64,000 nt of DNA, taken from Accumulibacter appositus (lineage in GTDB: Bacteria; Pseudomonadota; Gammaproteobacteria; Burkholderiales; Rhodocyclaceae). Each line of letters starts with the position of its first letter. The first letter of the stretch is position 1. The notes beneath the pieces are model-generated. The model was given only the letters and a program-made list of their open reading frames with translations, was not told where the DNA came from and ran no database searches. The stretch lies in NCBI RefSeq assembly GCF_035440685.1, contig NZ_DAORMW010000015.1; one strand, 5' to 3'. Shown piece by piece: positions 53,849-64,000 of this stretch. Position numbers and translations under genes: made by a program.

Positions 53849-54942
53849 GAAAGTCCATCTTGACGGCCAGCTTCAGTCTGCTGGCTCTCGCCGGCGGCAG
53901 CGCTTATGCCGATATTCTGGTGGCCATTGCCGGCCCGATGACCGGCCAATACGCGTCGGCAGGCGACCAGATCCGCAAGGGCGCCGAAATGGCCATCGCC
54001 GACATCAACGCCAAAGGCGGCGTCCTTGGCCAGAAGCTGCAACTTGAAGTTGGCGACGATGCCTGCGATCCAAAGCAGGCCGTTTCCGTGGCCAATACCA
54101 TGGTCAACAAGCAGATCGTCTTCATGCACGGGCACTGGTGCTCGAGTTCGACGATCCCGGCCTCCGACGTCTACAACGAGTCGCAGATTCCGATGGCCAC
54201 CGTGTCGACCAACCCGCAGGTCACCGAACGCGGCCTGAAGAACATCTTCCGCATCATGGGTCGCGATGACCAGCAAGGTCTGGTTGCCGGCACCTTCCTG
54301 GCCGAGCACTTCAAGGGCCAGAAGATCGCCGTGGTCGATGACAAGAGCGCCTACGGCAAGGGCCTCGCCGACGAAATAGCCAAGGCGATGGAAGCCAAGG
54401 GCGTCAAGCCGGTGCTGCGCGAATCGATCACCGCCGGTGAAAAAGACTATTCCGGTCTGGTCAGCAAGCTCAAGTCTTCAGGCGTTGAGGTAATGGCCTT
54501 CGGTGGCTACCACACGGAAGTGGCACTGATCCTGCGCCAGGCACAGCAGGCAGGTCTGAAGCTGATGGTCATGGGTGGCGACACGATGACCAACTCCGAA
54601 CTGGTGACTGCTGCCGGCCCCGCCGCCGACAACGTCTTCTTCACCTTTGCACCGGATCCGCGCAAGAACCCCTCTGCCGCCGCCGTCGTCAAGAAATTCC
54701 GTGACGCCAAGGTCGAGCCCGAAGGCTATGTGATGTACGCCTACGCCGCCATGCAGCTGTTTGCCGACGCCGCCAACGCGGCCAAGAGCACCAAGTACAA
54801 GGACATGGAGAAGGCAATGCGTTCAGGCAGCTTCGACACCGTAATCGGCAAACTGAGCTTCGATGCCAAGGGCGACAATAAACTGCCCGGCTTCATGGTC
54901 TATCAGTGGCAAGGTGGCAAGTACGATTACGTGAAGAAGTAA
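53845..54942 (+). CDS. livK: Branched-chain amino-acid-type ABC transporter substrate-binding protein
   Basis: 365 residues. A signal peptide ends with SAYADI; the mature protein begins with ILVAIAGPMTGQYASAGDQI and has a Cys pair in GDDACDPKQAV and GHWCSSSTIP, as in LivJ/LivK. GGYHTEVALILRQAQQAG is the domain-two block. It delivers substrate to LivHMGF, whose genes lie 3.8 kb downstream. The gene order with putA suggests proline or a related amino acid as substrate. The ATG overlaps the end of the GntR gene, and GGAGG precedes it. Confidence 0.9.
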   Translation: MRKSILTASFSLLALAGGSAYADILVAIAGPMTGQYASAGDQIRKGAEMAIADINAKGGVLGQKLQLEVGDDACDPKQAVSVANTMVNKQIVFMHGHWCSSSTIPASDVYNESQIPMATVSTNPQVTERGLKNIFRIMGRDDQQGLVAGTFLAEHFKGQKIAVVDDKSAYGKGLADEIAKAMEAKGVKPVLRESITAGEKDYSGLVSKLKSSGVEVMAFGGYHTEVALILRQAQQAGLKLMVMGGDTMTNSELVTAAGPAADNVFFTFAPDPRKNPSAAAVVKKFRDAKVEPEGYVMYAYAAMQLFADAANAAKSTKYKDMEKAMRSGSFDTVIGKLSFDAKGDNKLPGFMVYQWQGGKYDYVKK

Positions 54943-55104
54943 GCCAGCAGAAAGGCAGGCGAGGTAGGCGCAGCCGGCGCTCCCACCGTCCGGCGCCCTG
55001 CCCGCAGTCGGGACGACTCACGGCGTCCGCCCTGATGGCGGGCATTTCGGCAAGGCGACGCGACACGCAGCCAGCGTGTCGAGCCGCATCGATTGGGAGG
55101 CAGG

Positions 55105-58100
55105 ATGAGCGTGGCCACACCCCAAGCACTACGACAGCGTTTGCGCGACTATCACCGCATCGACGAGGAAACCCTCGCCGCGGAACTGGTCGCCAAGGCG
55201 CGCTTTACCCCATCCGAACAGCAGGGCATCCGCCAACGTGCGACACCGCTGGTACAGACGGTTCGTGAGCAACGCCTGAAGACCGGCGGTATCGATGCCT
55301 TCCTGACCACCTATGATCTCTCCTCGCGCGAGGGGGTGGTGCTGATGTGCCTTGCCGAAGCGCTGCTGCGCATTCCCGACACAGACACGGTCGATCGCCT
55401 GATTCGCGACAAGATCGGCAGCACCGAGTGGCAAAAGCGACTCGGTGCCTCGCACAGCACCTTCGTCAATGCCGGCACCTGGGCCTTGATGCTCACCGGC
55501 CAGATCGTCAACCTCGAGACTGCCCAGCGCAACCTCAGCGGCATTCTCAAACGCCTGGTTTCGCGGACCGGCGAACCCGTGATTCGCCAGGCGGTGACCA
55601 CCGCGATGCGCATTCTCGGCAAGCAGTTCGTCATGGGGCGGAACATCCATGAAGCACTGGAGCGCGCGCGCGGCGCCGAAAAAGCCGGCTACCGGCACTC
55701 GTACGACATGCTCGGCGAGGCCGCACGTACCAGCGCCGACGCGCTGCGCTACTTCGATTCGTACAGCAAGGCGATCGCCGCCATCGGCGACGCGGCCAGC
55801 GGCCAGCCGCCGTTCATCGCGCCATCGATCTCGATCAAGCTCTCGGCACTGCACCCGCGCTACGATGTCGCCAACGAGGAGCGCGTGCGCCGCGAGCTGC
55901 TGCCGGCCATCAAGGCGCTGGCGGTCAGGGCCAAGGCCAGGAATATCGGCCTGACCATCGACGCCGAGGAGGCCGAGCGACTCGAACTGTCGATGGGCCT
56001 GATCGAAGCGCTGGCCACCGATCACGAACTGGTCGGCTGGAACGGCCTCGGCCTGGCCATCCAGGCCTATCAGAAACGCGCCCTGCCCCTGCTCGACTGG
56101 CTCGCCGACCTTGCGCACCGCGGTCAGCGGCGCTTGCTGGTCCGCCTGTGCAAGGGCGCCTACTGGGACGCCGAGATCAAGATCGCGCAAGAGCGTGGCC
56201 ACGCCGACTACCCCGTCTTTACGCGCAAGGTGACCAGCGACGTCTCCTACCTGGCCTGTGCCAGGCGCCTTTTTTCCGACCCGCAGGCTTTCTACCCGGC
56301 GTTCGCGACGCACAACGCGCACACCCTGGCCGCGGTCGCCGAAATTGCGATCAGCTCCGGTGGCAGCGACGAATGGGAATACCAGCGCCTGCACGGCATG
56401 GGCGAAGAACTTTACGACCAGATCGTCGGGGCCAAGAAGTGGAACCGTCCGTGTCGCGTCTACGCGCCGGTCGGCAGTCACGAAGACCTGCTTGCCTACC
56501 TCGTTCGTCGCCTGCTCGAGAATGGTGCCAACTCGTCGTTCGTCAACCGTATCGCCGACGCCGAGTTGCCCATCGACGCGCTGATCGCCGACCCGGTCGA
56601 AAGGCTGGCCGCGCTGGCGGTCAAACGCCAGCCGCGCATCCCGCTGCCACGTGAACTCTTCGGTGCCGAACGCGCCAACAGTGAAGGACCGGACATGAAC
56701 GACAAAGCCGCACTCCAGCACCTGCACCAGGCCATCCAGCAGAGCCGCAACGTCAACTATCTCGCCGCGCCGCTGATTGGCGGCAAGCAGGGCTCCGGCG
56801 CCAGCAGCCGGCCGGTCTGTTCGCCGGCCAACCAGCGCGAAGTCGTCGGCCAGGTGATCGAGGCCAGCGTCGCCGACGTCAGCACCGCAATGGCCGTCGC
56901 GCAGGCGGCTTTCCCGGCTTGGGAAAGCACCCCTGCCGCGACACGCGCAGCCGCTCTCGACGCTGCCGCCGACCTGATGCAGGAACGCCTGCCCGAACTG
57001 GTCGCGCTGATCGTTCGCGAAGGCGGCCGGATCCAGGTCGACGCCGTTTCCGAGGTCCGCGAGGCGATCGATTTCTGCCGCTACTACGCCGCGCAGGCGA
57101 AGGAAAAATTCGCCGCGCCGATCGAGCTTCCCGGCCCGACGGGCGAGCGCAACAGCCTGTCGCTGCACGGCCGCGGCGTTTTCGTGTGCATCAGCCCGTG
57201 GAACTTCCCGCTGGCCATTTTCGTTGGCCAGGTCGCCGCCGCGCTGGCCGCCGGCAACACGGTGCTCGCCAAGCCCGCCGAGCAGACGCCGCTGGTCGCC
57301 GCCCTGGCCGTGGGCATGCTGCACAGCGCCGGCATCCCGGCGAATGTACTCGCCTTCCTGCCCGGCGACGGCCGCGTCGGAGCGGCGATGGTCGCCGCTC
57401 GCGAGTGTGCCGGCGTCGCCTTCACCGGCTCCACCGAGGTGGCGCGCATCATCGCCCGCACGCTGGCTGCAAAGGATGGTCCGCTGGTGCCGCTGATTGC
57501 CGAAACCGGCGGCCAGAACGCGCTCATCGCCGACTCTTCGGCGCTGCCCGAACAGGTCGTCCGCGACGTCGTGGCGTCGGCGTTCAATTCGGCCGGACAG
57601 CGCTGTTCGGCGTTGCGCGTGCTCTTCGTCCAGGCGGACATCGCCGAGCGCGTCAGCACCATGCTCGCCGGCGCCATGCAGGAACTGCGCATCGGCGACC
57701 CCGCCGACCTGCGCACCGACGTCGGCCCGGTGATCGACGAAGCCGCGCGCAAGGTGCTGGTCGCCCACGCCAGCTGGCTGGACAGCTTCGCCAAACCGCT
57801 CTACACCTGTGCGCTCGACGAGCGGGCGACCGCCCACGGCAGTTTCTTTGCCCCGTGCGCCTACGAAATCGACAGCCTGTCGCGCCTCGAACGCGAAGTC
57901 TTCGGGCCGATCCTGCACATCGTCCGCTGGCGCGGCGAGGATCTCGACAAGGTCTGCGACGCCATCGCCAGCACCGGCTACGGCCTGACCCTGGGCATCC
58001 ACAGCCGTATCGAGGACACCATCCGGCGCATCACCACCCGCCTGCACGTCGGCAATACCTACGTGAATCGCAACGTCATCGGCGCGGTCGTCGGCGTGCA

Positions 58101-58254
58101 GCCCTTCGGCGGTGAGGGACTATCGGGCACCGGACCAAAAGCCGGTGGACCGCACTACCTTTACCGCTTCGCGAGCGAGCGCACGCTGTCGGTCGATACC
58201 ACGGCCGCCGGCGGCAACGCCAGCTTGATGGCCGTCGATGCGGGTGATGACTGA
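55105..58254 (+). CDS. putA: Bifunctional proline dehydrogenase / delta-1-pyrroline-5-carboxylate dehydrogenase
   Basis: 1049 residues. Oxidises proline to glutamate in two steps with channeling. The proline dehydrogenase barrel (about 60-480) has SIKLSALHPRYDVANEERVR and LLVRLCKGAYWDAEIK. The aldehyde dehydrogenase (about 560-1040) has CISPWNFPLAIFVGQVAAAL, the Glu of VPLIAETGGQNALI and the catalytic Cys in FNSAGQRCSALRVLF. There is no N-terminal ribbon-helix-helix DNA-binding domain, so it does not regulate its own gene as E. coli PutA does; the GntR protein may take that role. The start is ATG 55105, after GGGAGGCAGG. It lies between livK and the hicBA pair. Confidence 0.96.
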   Translation: MSVATPQALRQRLRDYHRIDEETLAAELVAKARFTPSEQQGIRQRATPLVQTVREQRLKTGGIDAFLTTYDLSSREGVVLMCLAEALLRIPDTDTVDRLIRDKIGSTEWQKRLGASHSTFVNAGTWALMLTGQIVNLETAQRNLSGILKRLVSRTGEPVIRQAVTTAMRILGKQFVMGRNIHEALERARGAEKAGYRHSYDMLGEAARTSADALRYFDSYSKAIAAIGDAASGQPPFIAPSISIKLSALHPRYDVANEERVRRELLPAIKALAVRAKARNIGLTIDAEEAERLELSMGLIEALATDHELVGWNGLGLAIQAYQKRALPLLDWLADLAHRGQRRLLVRLCKGAYWDAEIKIAQERGHADYPVFTRKVTSDVSYLACARRLFSDPQAFYPAFATHNAHTLAAVAEIAISSGGSDEWEYQRLHGMGEELYDQIVGAKKWNRPCRVYAPVGSHEDLLAYLVRRLLENGANSSFVNRIADAELPIDALIADPVERLAALAVKRQPRIPLPRELFGAERANSEGPDMNDKAALQHLHQAIQQSRNVNYLAAPLIGGKQGSGASSRPVCSPANQREVVGQVIEASVADVSTAMAVAQAAFPAWESTPAATRAAALDAAADLMQERLPELVALIVREGGRIQVDAVSEVREAIDFCRYYAAQAKEKFAAPIELPGPTGERNSLSLHGRGVFVCISPWNFPLAIFVGQVAAALAAGNTVLAKPAEQTPLVAALAVGMLHSAGIPANVLAFLPGDGRVGAAMVAARECAGVAFTGSTEVARIIARTLAAKDGPLVPLIAETGGQNALIADSSALPEQVVRDVVASAFNSAGQRCSALRVLFVQADIAERVSTMLAGAMQELRIGDPADLRTDVGPVIDEAARKVLVAHASWLDSFAKPLYTCALDERATAHGSFFAPCAYEIDSLSRLEREVFGPILHIVRWRGEDLDKVCDAIASTGYGLTLGIHSRIEDTIRRITTRLHVGNTYVNRNVIGAVVGVQPFGGEGLSGTGPKAGGPHYLYRFASERTLSVDTTAAGGNASLMAVDAGDD

Positions 58255-58293
58255 TAGCCGGTTCGGCTGCTGGTGCGCAAAGGAGGACGAACC

Positions 58294-58506
58294 ATGAATC
58301 AAACGTACACCGCCGTAGTCAAGCAGGATGGCGACTGGTGGATTGGCTGGATCGAAGAAGTGCCGGGCGTGAACTGCCAGGAATCGTCACGGGAAGCCCT
58401 GTTGCAGTCCCTCCGCGAGACCCTGATCGAAGCGATTGACCTTAATCGAGCAGAAGCACTCGATGCGGCGGGAAGTCGATTTGAAGAACTGCCAATTGCA
58501 CTTTGA
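58294..58506 (+). CDS. hicB: HicB-family antitoxin
   Basis: 70 residues. The HicB N-terminal fold appears as YTAVVKQDGDWWIGWIEEVP and GVNCQESSREALLQSLRETL. No separate DNA-binding domain is present in this short form. AAAGGAGG precedes ATG 58294 at six bases. The next gene encodes the HicA toxin, nine bases after the stop codon, in the antitoxin-first order. The pair lies inside the amino-acid operon between putA and livH. Confidence 0.85.
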   Translation: MNQTYTAVVKQDGDWWIGWIEEVPGVNCQESSREALLQSLRETLIEAIDLNRAEALDAAGSRFEELPIAL

Positions 58507-58515
58507 AGCGACCCA

Positions 58516-58710
58516 GTGAAACGACGCGCCTTGCTGGCACATCTCATGGCGCATGTTTGTGCCTTACTGCGTGAAGGTGGTAACCATTCCTGGTGGTGCC
58601 ACTCGAGTACCAACCGGCGGAGCGCCGTTCCAAGACACAAGGAAATCAGCAATTACCTGGCCATCAAGATTTGCCGCGACCTTGGCATTCCCGAGCCTGG
58701 AAAATTCTGA
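58516..58710 (+). CDS. hicA: HicA-family mRNA interferase toxin
   Basis: 64 residues. The short dsRBD-like toxin fold is recognised from LREGGNHSWWCHSSTNRRSA (catalytic His in GGNHSWW) and PRHKEISNYLAIKICRDLGI at the C-terminus. HicA cuts mRNA when not bound by HicB. The start is GTG at 58516, and AAGCGACC upstream is a weak binding site, so translation likely depends on hicB coupling. All expected residues are present, so the toxin may be active. Confidence 0.85.
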   Translation: MKRRALLAHLMAHVCALLREGGNHSWWCHSSTNRRSAVPRHKEISNYLAIKICRDLGIPEPGKF

Positions 58711-58794
58711 CACTGCGCTTGCCGCGGCTATTTGGCGGCCTGACGCAGGCACAATAATCAGCGCATTTCGCGCCAGCAGCAAAGGAGGAAGGTG

Positions 58795-59708
<914 letters not shown>

Positions 59709-59709
<1 letters not shown>

Positions 59710-61028
59710 TGGCTACCTTTGTCCTCGCCCCGCACAGCCTTTCGCCCGCGACGCGTCTCAAGGACGCCGCCGCGGTCGCCTTCATTGCCCTGCTGCTGGG
59801 CATTCCGATGATCGGTCTGACCACCGTCGATAGCGGAGGCGCACTGCAGATCGCCACTCGCTGGCCGACCCTGCTGATCTTCGTCGGCATCGCTTTCGCC
59901 GGCCGGCTGGTTCTGCGTTATGGCATTGACCAGTTCAAGGCGCACCAGCTGACGCGGGAGCGCTCCAGCGCAGCCACGGCCGCGGCAGCGCTGGCCGACA
60001 GCAGCGGACGCACCGCCAAGCCGGCGCTCACCTGGGTCGCCTGGGCGGCGCTCGGCGTGGCGCTGACGCTGCCGATTTTCTTTGCCGACAACCGCTACGT
60101 TGTCGACACGGCGACCACCGTGCTGATCTACGTCATGCTCGGCTGGGGCCTGAATGTCGTCGTTGGCCTGGCTGGCCTGCTCGACCTTGGTTACGTCGCC
60201 TTCTACGCCGTCGGAGCCTACACCTACGCCATCCTCGGAACGCAATTCGGCTGGGGCTTCTGGGAGGCACTGCCGGTGGCCGGCGCCATGGCTGCCCTTT
60301 TCGGAGTCCTGCTCGGCTGGCCGACGCTGCGCCTGCGTGGCGACTATCTGGCCATCGTGACCCTCGGCTTCGGCGAGATCATCCGCGTCATTCTGGTGAA
60401 CTGGACCGAGCTCTCCGGCGGCCCGAACGGCATTGCGTCGATTCCGCGTCCGACGTTTTTCGGCCTTGAGCTCAAGCCGCCCGGCGACGATCCGACTTTT
60501 TCCTCGTTTTTCGGGATCGAGTATTCGCCAATCCATCGCCTGATCTTTCTCTATTACCTGATCCTGGCCCTGGCCTTGCTTACCAACCTCTTCGTTTCGC
60601 GCATGCGCAAACTGCCGATCGGGCGTGCCTGGGAAGCGATCCGCGAAGACGAGATCGCCTGCAAGGCGATGGGCATCAACGCCCGCAACGTCAAGCTCTC
60701 GGCCTTTGCCATCGGGGCCATGCTCGGCGGCTTTGCCGGCGTCTTCTTCGCTGCCCGGATGGGCTTCATCTCGCCGGAATCCTTCACCTTCAGCGAGTCG
60801 GCGATCATCCTGGCGATCGTCGTTCTCGGCGGCATGGGCAGCCAGCTGGGCGTCGTCCTGGCGTCGCTGGTGCTGGTCCTGCTGCCCGAGCTGGGACGCG
60901 ACTTCGCCGAATACCGCATGCTGCTCTTCGGTGCGGCGATGGTCATGATCATGGTCTGGAGGCCGGGTGGCATCCTCTCGCACCGCGAACCGACGCTGCG
61001 ATATGCGGCCGACGGAGAAGGCAAATGA
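59709..61028 (+). CDS. livM: Branched-chain amino-acid-type ABC permease LivM
   Basis: 439-residue permease. An N-terminal extension of about 120 residues includes two or three TM helices and a polar loop, as in E. coli LivM. The core has GWGLNVVVGLAGLLDLGYVA and AVGAYTYAILG, the conserved loop GRAWEAIREDEIACKAMGIN (the EAA-type site for the ATPases), and GGMGSQLGVVLASLVLVLLP. Start and stop codons overlap those of livH and livG, which indicates one transcript. Confidence 0.94.
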
Positions 61029-61864
61029 GCGCCACCACCGCTCCCCTGCTCAGCGTCGAGCGCCTGACCATGCGCTTCGGCGGCCTGCTGGCCATCGACG
61101 ACATGTCGCTCGACGTTGCCGCGCGCCAGATCACCGGCGTCATCGGACCGAACGGCGCCGGCAAGACGACCTTCTTCAACTGCCTGACCGGTTTCTACAA
61201 GCCAACCGAGGGCAGTGTCCGCCTGAACCACCCGAAGCGCGGGCTGATGCGCCTCGAAGCGCTGCCCAGCCACCAGGTGGCGCACAAGGCGCAGGTCGTG
61301 CGCACCTTTCAGAACATCCGCCTGTTTCCGAAGATGACCGTCCTCGAAAACCTGATGGTGGCCCAGCACAACGCCTTGCAGCGTGCGTCGGGTTTCTCGC
61401 TGGCCGGGCTCTTCGGCCTTGCCGGCTACCGGCGCGCCGAAGCGGCGGCGATGGACAAGGCCATTGGCTGGCTGCAGCGCCTGGATCTGATCGACAAGGC
61501 CAATACCGCCGCCGGCGACCTGCCCTACGGCATGCAGCGGCGCATCGAGATCGCTCGCGCGCTGTGTGTCGACCCGCTGCTGTTGTGCCTCGACGAGCCG
61601 GCCGCCGGCCTCAATCCGCGCGAATCGGCCGAACTCAACGAACTGCTCAAGCACCTCGCCGGTGACGAAGGAATCGCCATCCTGCTCATCGAGCACGACA
61701 TGAGCGTGGTGATGAATGTCTCGGACCACATCTGCGTGCTCAATTACGGGCGCAAGATCGCCGAAGGCACGCCGACGCACATCCAGCAGGATCCCAACGT
61801 CATCAAGGCCTACCTGGGCGAGGACGACGCCGACGAACAACTGCACGCGGAGGCTGCGCCATGA
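61025..61864 (+). CDS. livG: Branched-chain amino-acid-type ABC ATPase LivG
   Basis: 279-residue ATPase. Walker A is GPNGAGKTTFFNCLTGFY, the Q-loop is VRTFQNIRLFPKMTVLENLM, the signature reads LPYGMQRRIEIARAL, and Walker B is LLCLDEPAAGLNP. The LivG-specific insert between Walker A and the signature (about residues 115-140) is present. It drives the LivHM permease with LivF. ATGA overlaps at both ends couple it to livM and livF. Confidence 0.95.
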   Translation: MSATTAPLLSVERLTMRFGGLLAIDDMSLDVAARQITGVIGPNGAGKTTFFNCLTGFYKPTEGSVRLNHPKRGLMRLEALPSHQVAHKAQVVRTFQNIRLFPKMTVLENLMVAQHNALQRASGFSLAGLFGLAGYRRAEAAAMDKAIGWLQRLDLIDKANTAAGDLPYGMQRRIEIARALCVDPLLLCLDEPAAGLNPRESAELNELLKHLAGDEGIAILLIEHDMSVVMNVSDHICVLNYGRKIAEGTPTHIQQDPNVIKAYLGEDDADEQLHAEAAP

Positions 61865-62589
61865 TGCTGCAACTGTCGGGTGTCCATGCCCACTATGGAA
61901 GCATTCACGCCCTGCACGGCGTCGATGTGGCGGTGCAGGTCGGCGAGGTGGTGACCCTGATCGGCGCCAACGGCGCCGGAAAATCGACACTGATGATGTC
62001 CATCTTCGGCCAGCCGCGCGCTTCGGCCGGGCGCATCGTCTTCGATGGTGAAGACATCACCGCCCTGCCGACCCATGACATTGCCCGCCGCGGCATCGCC
62101 CTGGTTCCCGAAGGGCGGCGTATCTTCCCGCGCATGACCGTTCTTGAAAACCTGCAAATGGGCGCCGTTCTCGGCGAAGAGAGCAACTTCGCGGTCGACC
62201 TCAAGCGCATGTACACCCTCTTCCCGATTCTCGAAGAACGCTGCACGCAGAGCGCCGGCACGCTTTCCGGCGGCGAACAGCAGATGCTGGCCATCGCTCG
62301 CGCGCTGATGAGCCGGCCGCAACTGCTGCTCCTCGACGAACCGTCGCTGGGCCTGGCGCCGCTGTACATCAAGAAGATCTTCCAGATCATTCGCGAGCTC
62401 AACCGCGAACACGGAATGACCATCCTGCTCGTCGAGCAGAACGCGCACCACGCCCTGCGCGTGGCGCATCGCGGCTACGTTCTGCAGCATGGCCAGATCA
62501 TTCTCTCCGGTACGGGGAGCGAACTGCTGGCCAGTCCCGAAGTACGCGCCGCGTATCTCGAGGGCGCCCAGACGGAGACTGCTGCCTAG
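61861..62589 (+). CDS. livF: Branched-chain amino-acid-type ABC ATPase LivF
   Basis: 242-residue second ATPase. Walker A is GANGAGKSTLMMSIFG, the signature is LSGGEQQMLAIARALM, and Walker B is LLLLDEPSLGLAP. The NAxHALRVAHRGYVLQHGQI block matches LivF. It works with LivG. It is the last gene of the transporter set; an EamA transporter follows 19 bases later and may be read through. Confidence 0.95.
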   Translation: MMLQLSGVHAHYGSIHALHGVDVAVQVGEVVTLIGANGAGKSTLMMSIFGQPRASAGRIVFDGEDITALPTHDIARRGIALVPEGRRIFPRMTVLENLQMGAVLGEESNFAVDLKRMYTLFPILEERCTQSAGTLSGGEQQMLAIARALMSRPQLLLLDEPSLGLAPLYIKKIFQIIRELNREHGMTILLVEQNAHHALRVAHRGYVLQHGQIILSGTGSELLASPEVRAAYLEGAQTETAA

Positions 62590-62608
62590 CCGGAACGGGA
62601 CGCGGGGC

Positions 62609-63523
62609 GTGGAAGAACGCGGACAGGAGAGCGAAGCGCCGCCGCGCTGGCTGCCCTTCGTGGTCCTCGGCATCGGACTGCTGGCGATTTCCTTCGGCGC
62701 CATTCTGGCGCGCCTGGCGCAGGGCTACGGCCTGCCGTCGCTGACCATCGCCACGCTGCGCCTCGGACTGGCGGCGTTGATCATCACGCCGATTGCGCTC
62801 TGGCAATCGGGCCACGTGCTGCGCGCGCTGAGCCGGCGGCAGGGCCTGCTCACCTGCGGCGCCGGTTTCTTCCTGGCGCTGCACTTCGCGACCTGGATCA
62901 CTTCGCTCGAATACACCTCGGTGGCCAGCAGCACGGCGCTGGTGACCACCAATCTGCTGTGGGTCGGCATCGCGTCGTATTTTCTCTTTGCGGAAAAGCC
63001 GAGCGCCGTGATGATCGTCGGCATCGTCATCTCGCTTTCCGGCAGCCTGCTGATCTTCTGGAGCGACAGCCAGAGCAGTGAGGCCGGCAGTGACCCACTG
63101 CTCGGCAACTTCCTGGCCATCGTCGGCAGCTGGTGCTTCTCCGCCTACCTGCTGATCGGGCGGCGCCTGCGCGCCAATCTGCCGCTACCGGCCTACGTCT
63201 GGCTGGCCTACGGCAGTGCCTCACTATTTCTGCTCTGCGCCTGCCAGTTGAGCGGCACGCCGCTCGGCGGCTACGCCGGCGCCGCCTACCTGATCGCGCT
63301 GGGCATGGCCCTCGGACCGCAGTTGCTCGGGCACACTTCGTACAACTGGTCGCTAAAACACGTCTCGGCGACCTTCATCGCCGTGGTGACACTCGGCGAA
63401 CCGGTCGGCAGCGCGGCGCTGGCCTGGATGTTTTTCGGAGAATCGTTCGCGCTGTTGCAGGGAGTTGGCTTTGTGCTGCTGCTCTTCGGCATCTATCTGG
63501 CAGCACGCGGGGAAGGACGCTGA
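62609..63523 (+). CDS. EamA-family (DMT) transporter
   Basis: 304-residue inner-membrane protein with ten hydrophobic helices in two EamA repeats. Repeat one has LRLGLAALIITPIALWQSG and the conserved TSLEYTSVASSTALVTTN; repeat two contains YNWSLKHVSATFIAVVTLGE and PVGSAALAWMFFGE. Family members export amino acids and other metabolites. The start is likely GTG 62609; the region upstream in frame belongs to livF. Its place after livF suggests release of an amino acid or by-product, but this is only a guess. Confidence 0.85.
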   Translation: MEERGQESEAPPRWLPFVVLGIGLLAISFGAILARLAQGYGLPSLTIATLRLGLAALIITPIALWQSGHVLRALSRRQGLLTCGAGFFLALHFATWITSLEYTSVASSTALVTTNLLWVGIASYFLFAEKPSAVMIVGIVISLSGSLLIFWSDSQSSEAGSDPLLGNFLAIVGSWCFSAYLLIGRRLRANLPLPAYVWLAYGSASLFLLCACQLSGTPLGGYAGAAYLIALGMALGPQLLGHTSYNWSLKHVSATFIAVVTLGEPVGSAALAWMFFGESFALLQGVGFVLLLFGIYLAARGEGR

Positions 63524-63681
63524 ACCAATCATCGAGGTCGCGCGGCTTCGGCAGCGCCGGCCATCGCCCGATTCATGGGGCGATAACGAGGCTCCTGGAA
63601 TAGCAAAACACACTTCTTCCCGGAGGCACCAATGATCGCATTGCCGGAGTAATGGCAACCCGATCATGGCGGGCGCAGAAA

Positions 63682-64000
63682 TCAGGCCAGCTTGCGGCGA
63701 CGCGCCGCTGCCAAAGCGGCGAGGCCGAGGCCGAACAGGCCGAGGGAAAGCGGCTCGGGAACCAAATTAGCCTTGTAGTCATAGAAAAGGGACACGGTTC
63801 CACTCGCGAAACCGTTGTTACCCGTAAATACGGAGCGCGGCACCGAACCACCCTGATTACCTTTGCCGCTGAACGTAACGGCCACCGCGTCCATGCCACC
63901 GATATAGGGCGCCAAGGTAATCGGGTCGCTGTTGTCGATCCAGTCCATGCCAGAAATCGGGGCGTCTACGACGCTGCCGACGGTGGTCGGACCACCAACG
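63682..64000 (-). CDS. PEP-CTERM protein, 5' part beyond window edge
   Basis: The reading frame runs from the stop at 63682 past the window end at 64000, so only the C-terminal 105 residues are seen. The end is a PEP-CTERM sorting signal: VPEP, then SLGLFGLGLAALAAA and RRRKLA. The region before it, GGMDAVAVTFSGKGNQGGSV, is Gly/Ser-rich, as in secreted proteins of this group. It is a second exosortase substrate in the window. The 158 bases between it and the EamA gene include a short hairpin ATCGCCC/GGGCGAT at 63563-63584. Confidence 0.88.
   Translation of the reverse strand, partial: VGGPTTVGSVVDAPISGMDWIDNSDPITLAPYIGGMDAVAVTFSGKGNQGGSVPRSVFTGNNGFASGTVSLFYDYKANLVPEPLSLGLFGLGLAALAAARRRKLA

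Noticed and set aside
55129..58047. A 972-codon open frame on the minus strand, antisense to putA
   Set aside because: It is the mirror of a certain gene in GC-rich DNA; its protein has no recognisable motifs and a skewed composition.

Overview
The window is a GC-rich, densely coded chromosomal segment of a Gram-negative bacterium. Gene content and order point to a betaproteobacterium: ftsK-lolA, nadE-glnB, the mltG-tmk-holB-pilZ-tatD cluster divergent from ygfZ, and two PEP-CTERM surface proteins. A class I polyphosphate kinase 2, PEP-CTERM proteins and a large c-di-GMP protein fit the Rhodocyclales / Candidatus Accumulibacter neighbourhood. That placement is an inference; no marker gene in the window proves it. 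I see no rRNA, IS element, prophage or CRISPR array, and only one tRNA (Val, cut by the left edge).

Layout. 0-8.6 kb: housekeeping genes (tRNA-Val, lolA, ftsK, a Crp/Fnr regulator divergent from trxB, an Smr protein, glnB, nadE, ppa). 8.6-17.6 kb: accessory and signalling genes. These are an alpha/beta hydrolase, a STAND NTPase fused to a formylglycine-generating-enzyme-like domain that lacks the catalytic cysteines, a DUF2235 gene remnant, a 1225-residue GGDEF-EAL protein and an orphan periplasmic binding lipoprotein. 17.6-26 kb: ppk2, a FetAB-type ABC exporter, small basic and coiled-coil proteins, an unrecognised secreted protein, another hydrolase and a DnaQ exonuclease fused to a degenerate UvrC-like module.

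26-31.8 kb: a tightly overlapping minus-strand operon mltG-tmk-holB-pilZ-tatD-ankyrin, with ygfZ divergent. 31.8-39 kb: an NRDE protein, a CHRD/PEP-CTERM protein behind an excellent sigma-54 promoter, an L,D-transpeptidase, tadA, a glycosyltransferase, two small sensory domain proteins, chrA and a cysteine-poor DksA. A structured intergenic repeat occurs twice here, each time directly after a stop codon. 39-45.5 kb: an FAD oxidoreductase, a class II aldolase plus mtnA (probable methylthioadenosine salvage), a DUF3617 protein and cti.

45.8-49.5 kb looks like a glutathione module: a TetR regulator with its own operator-like repeats, a YghU-type glutathione transferase, a decayed second transferase and an E. 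coli-type gshA. 49.5-53 kb: a haloacid dehalogenase, a cupin and ygiQ. 53.1-62.6 kb is an amino-acid uptake and catabolism operon: a GntR regulator with a perfect operator palindrome, a LivK-type binding protein, putA, a hicBA toxin-antitoxin pair, then livHMGF. The putA position suggests that proline or a related amino acid is imported and oxidised to glutamate. The window ends with an EamA transporter and a PEP-CTERM gene cut by the right edge.

The strongest leads for new biology are the STAND-FGE fusion, the sigma-54-controlled PEP-CTERM gene, the toxin-antitoxin pair buried in the liv/put operon, the binding-protein/GGDEF-EAL pair, and the repeated two-hairpin intergenic element.
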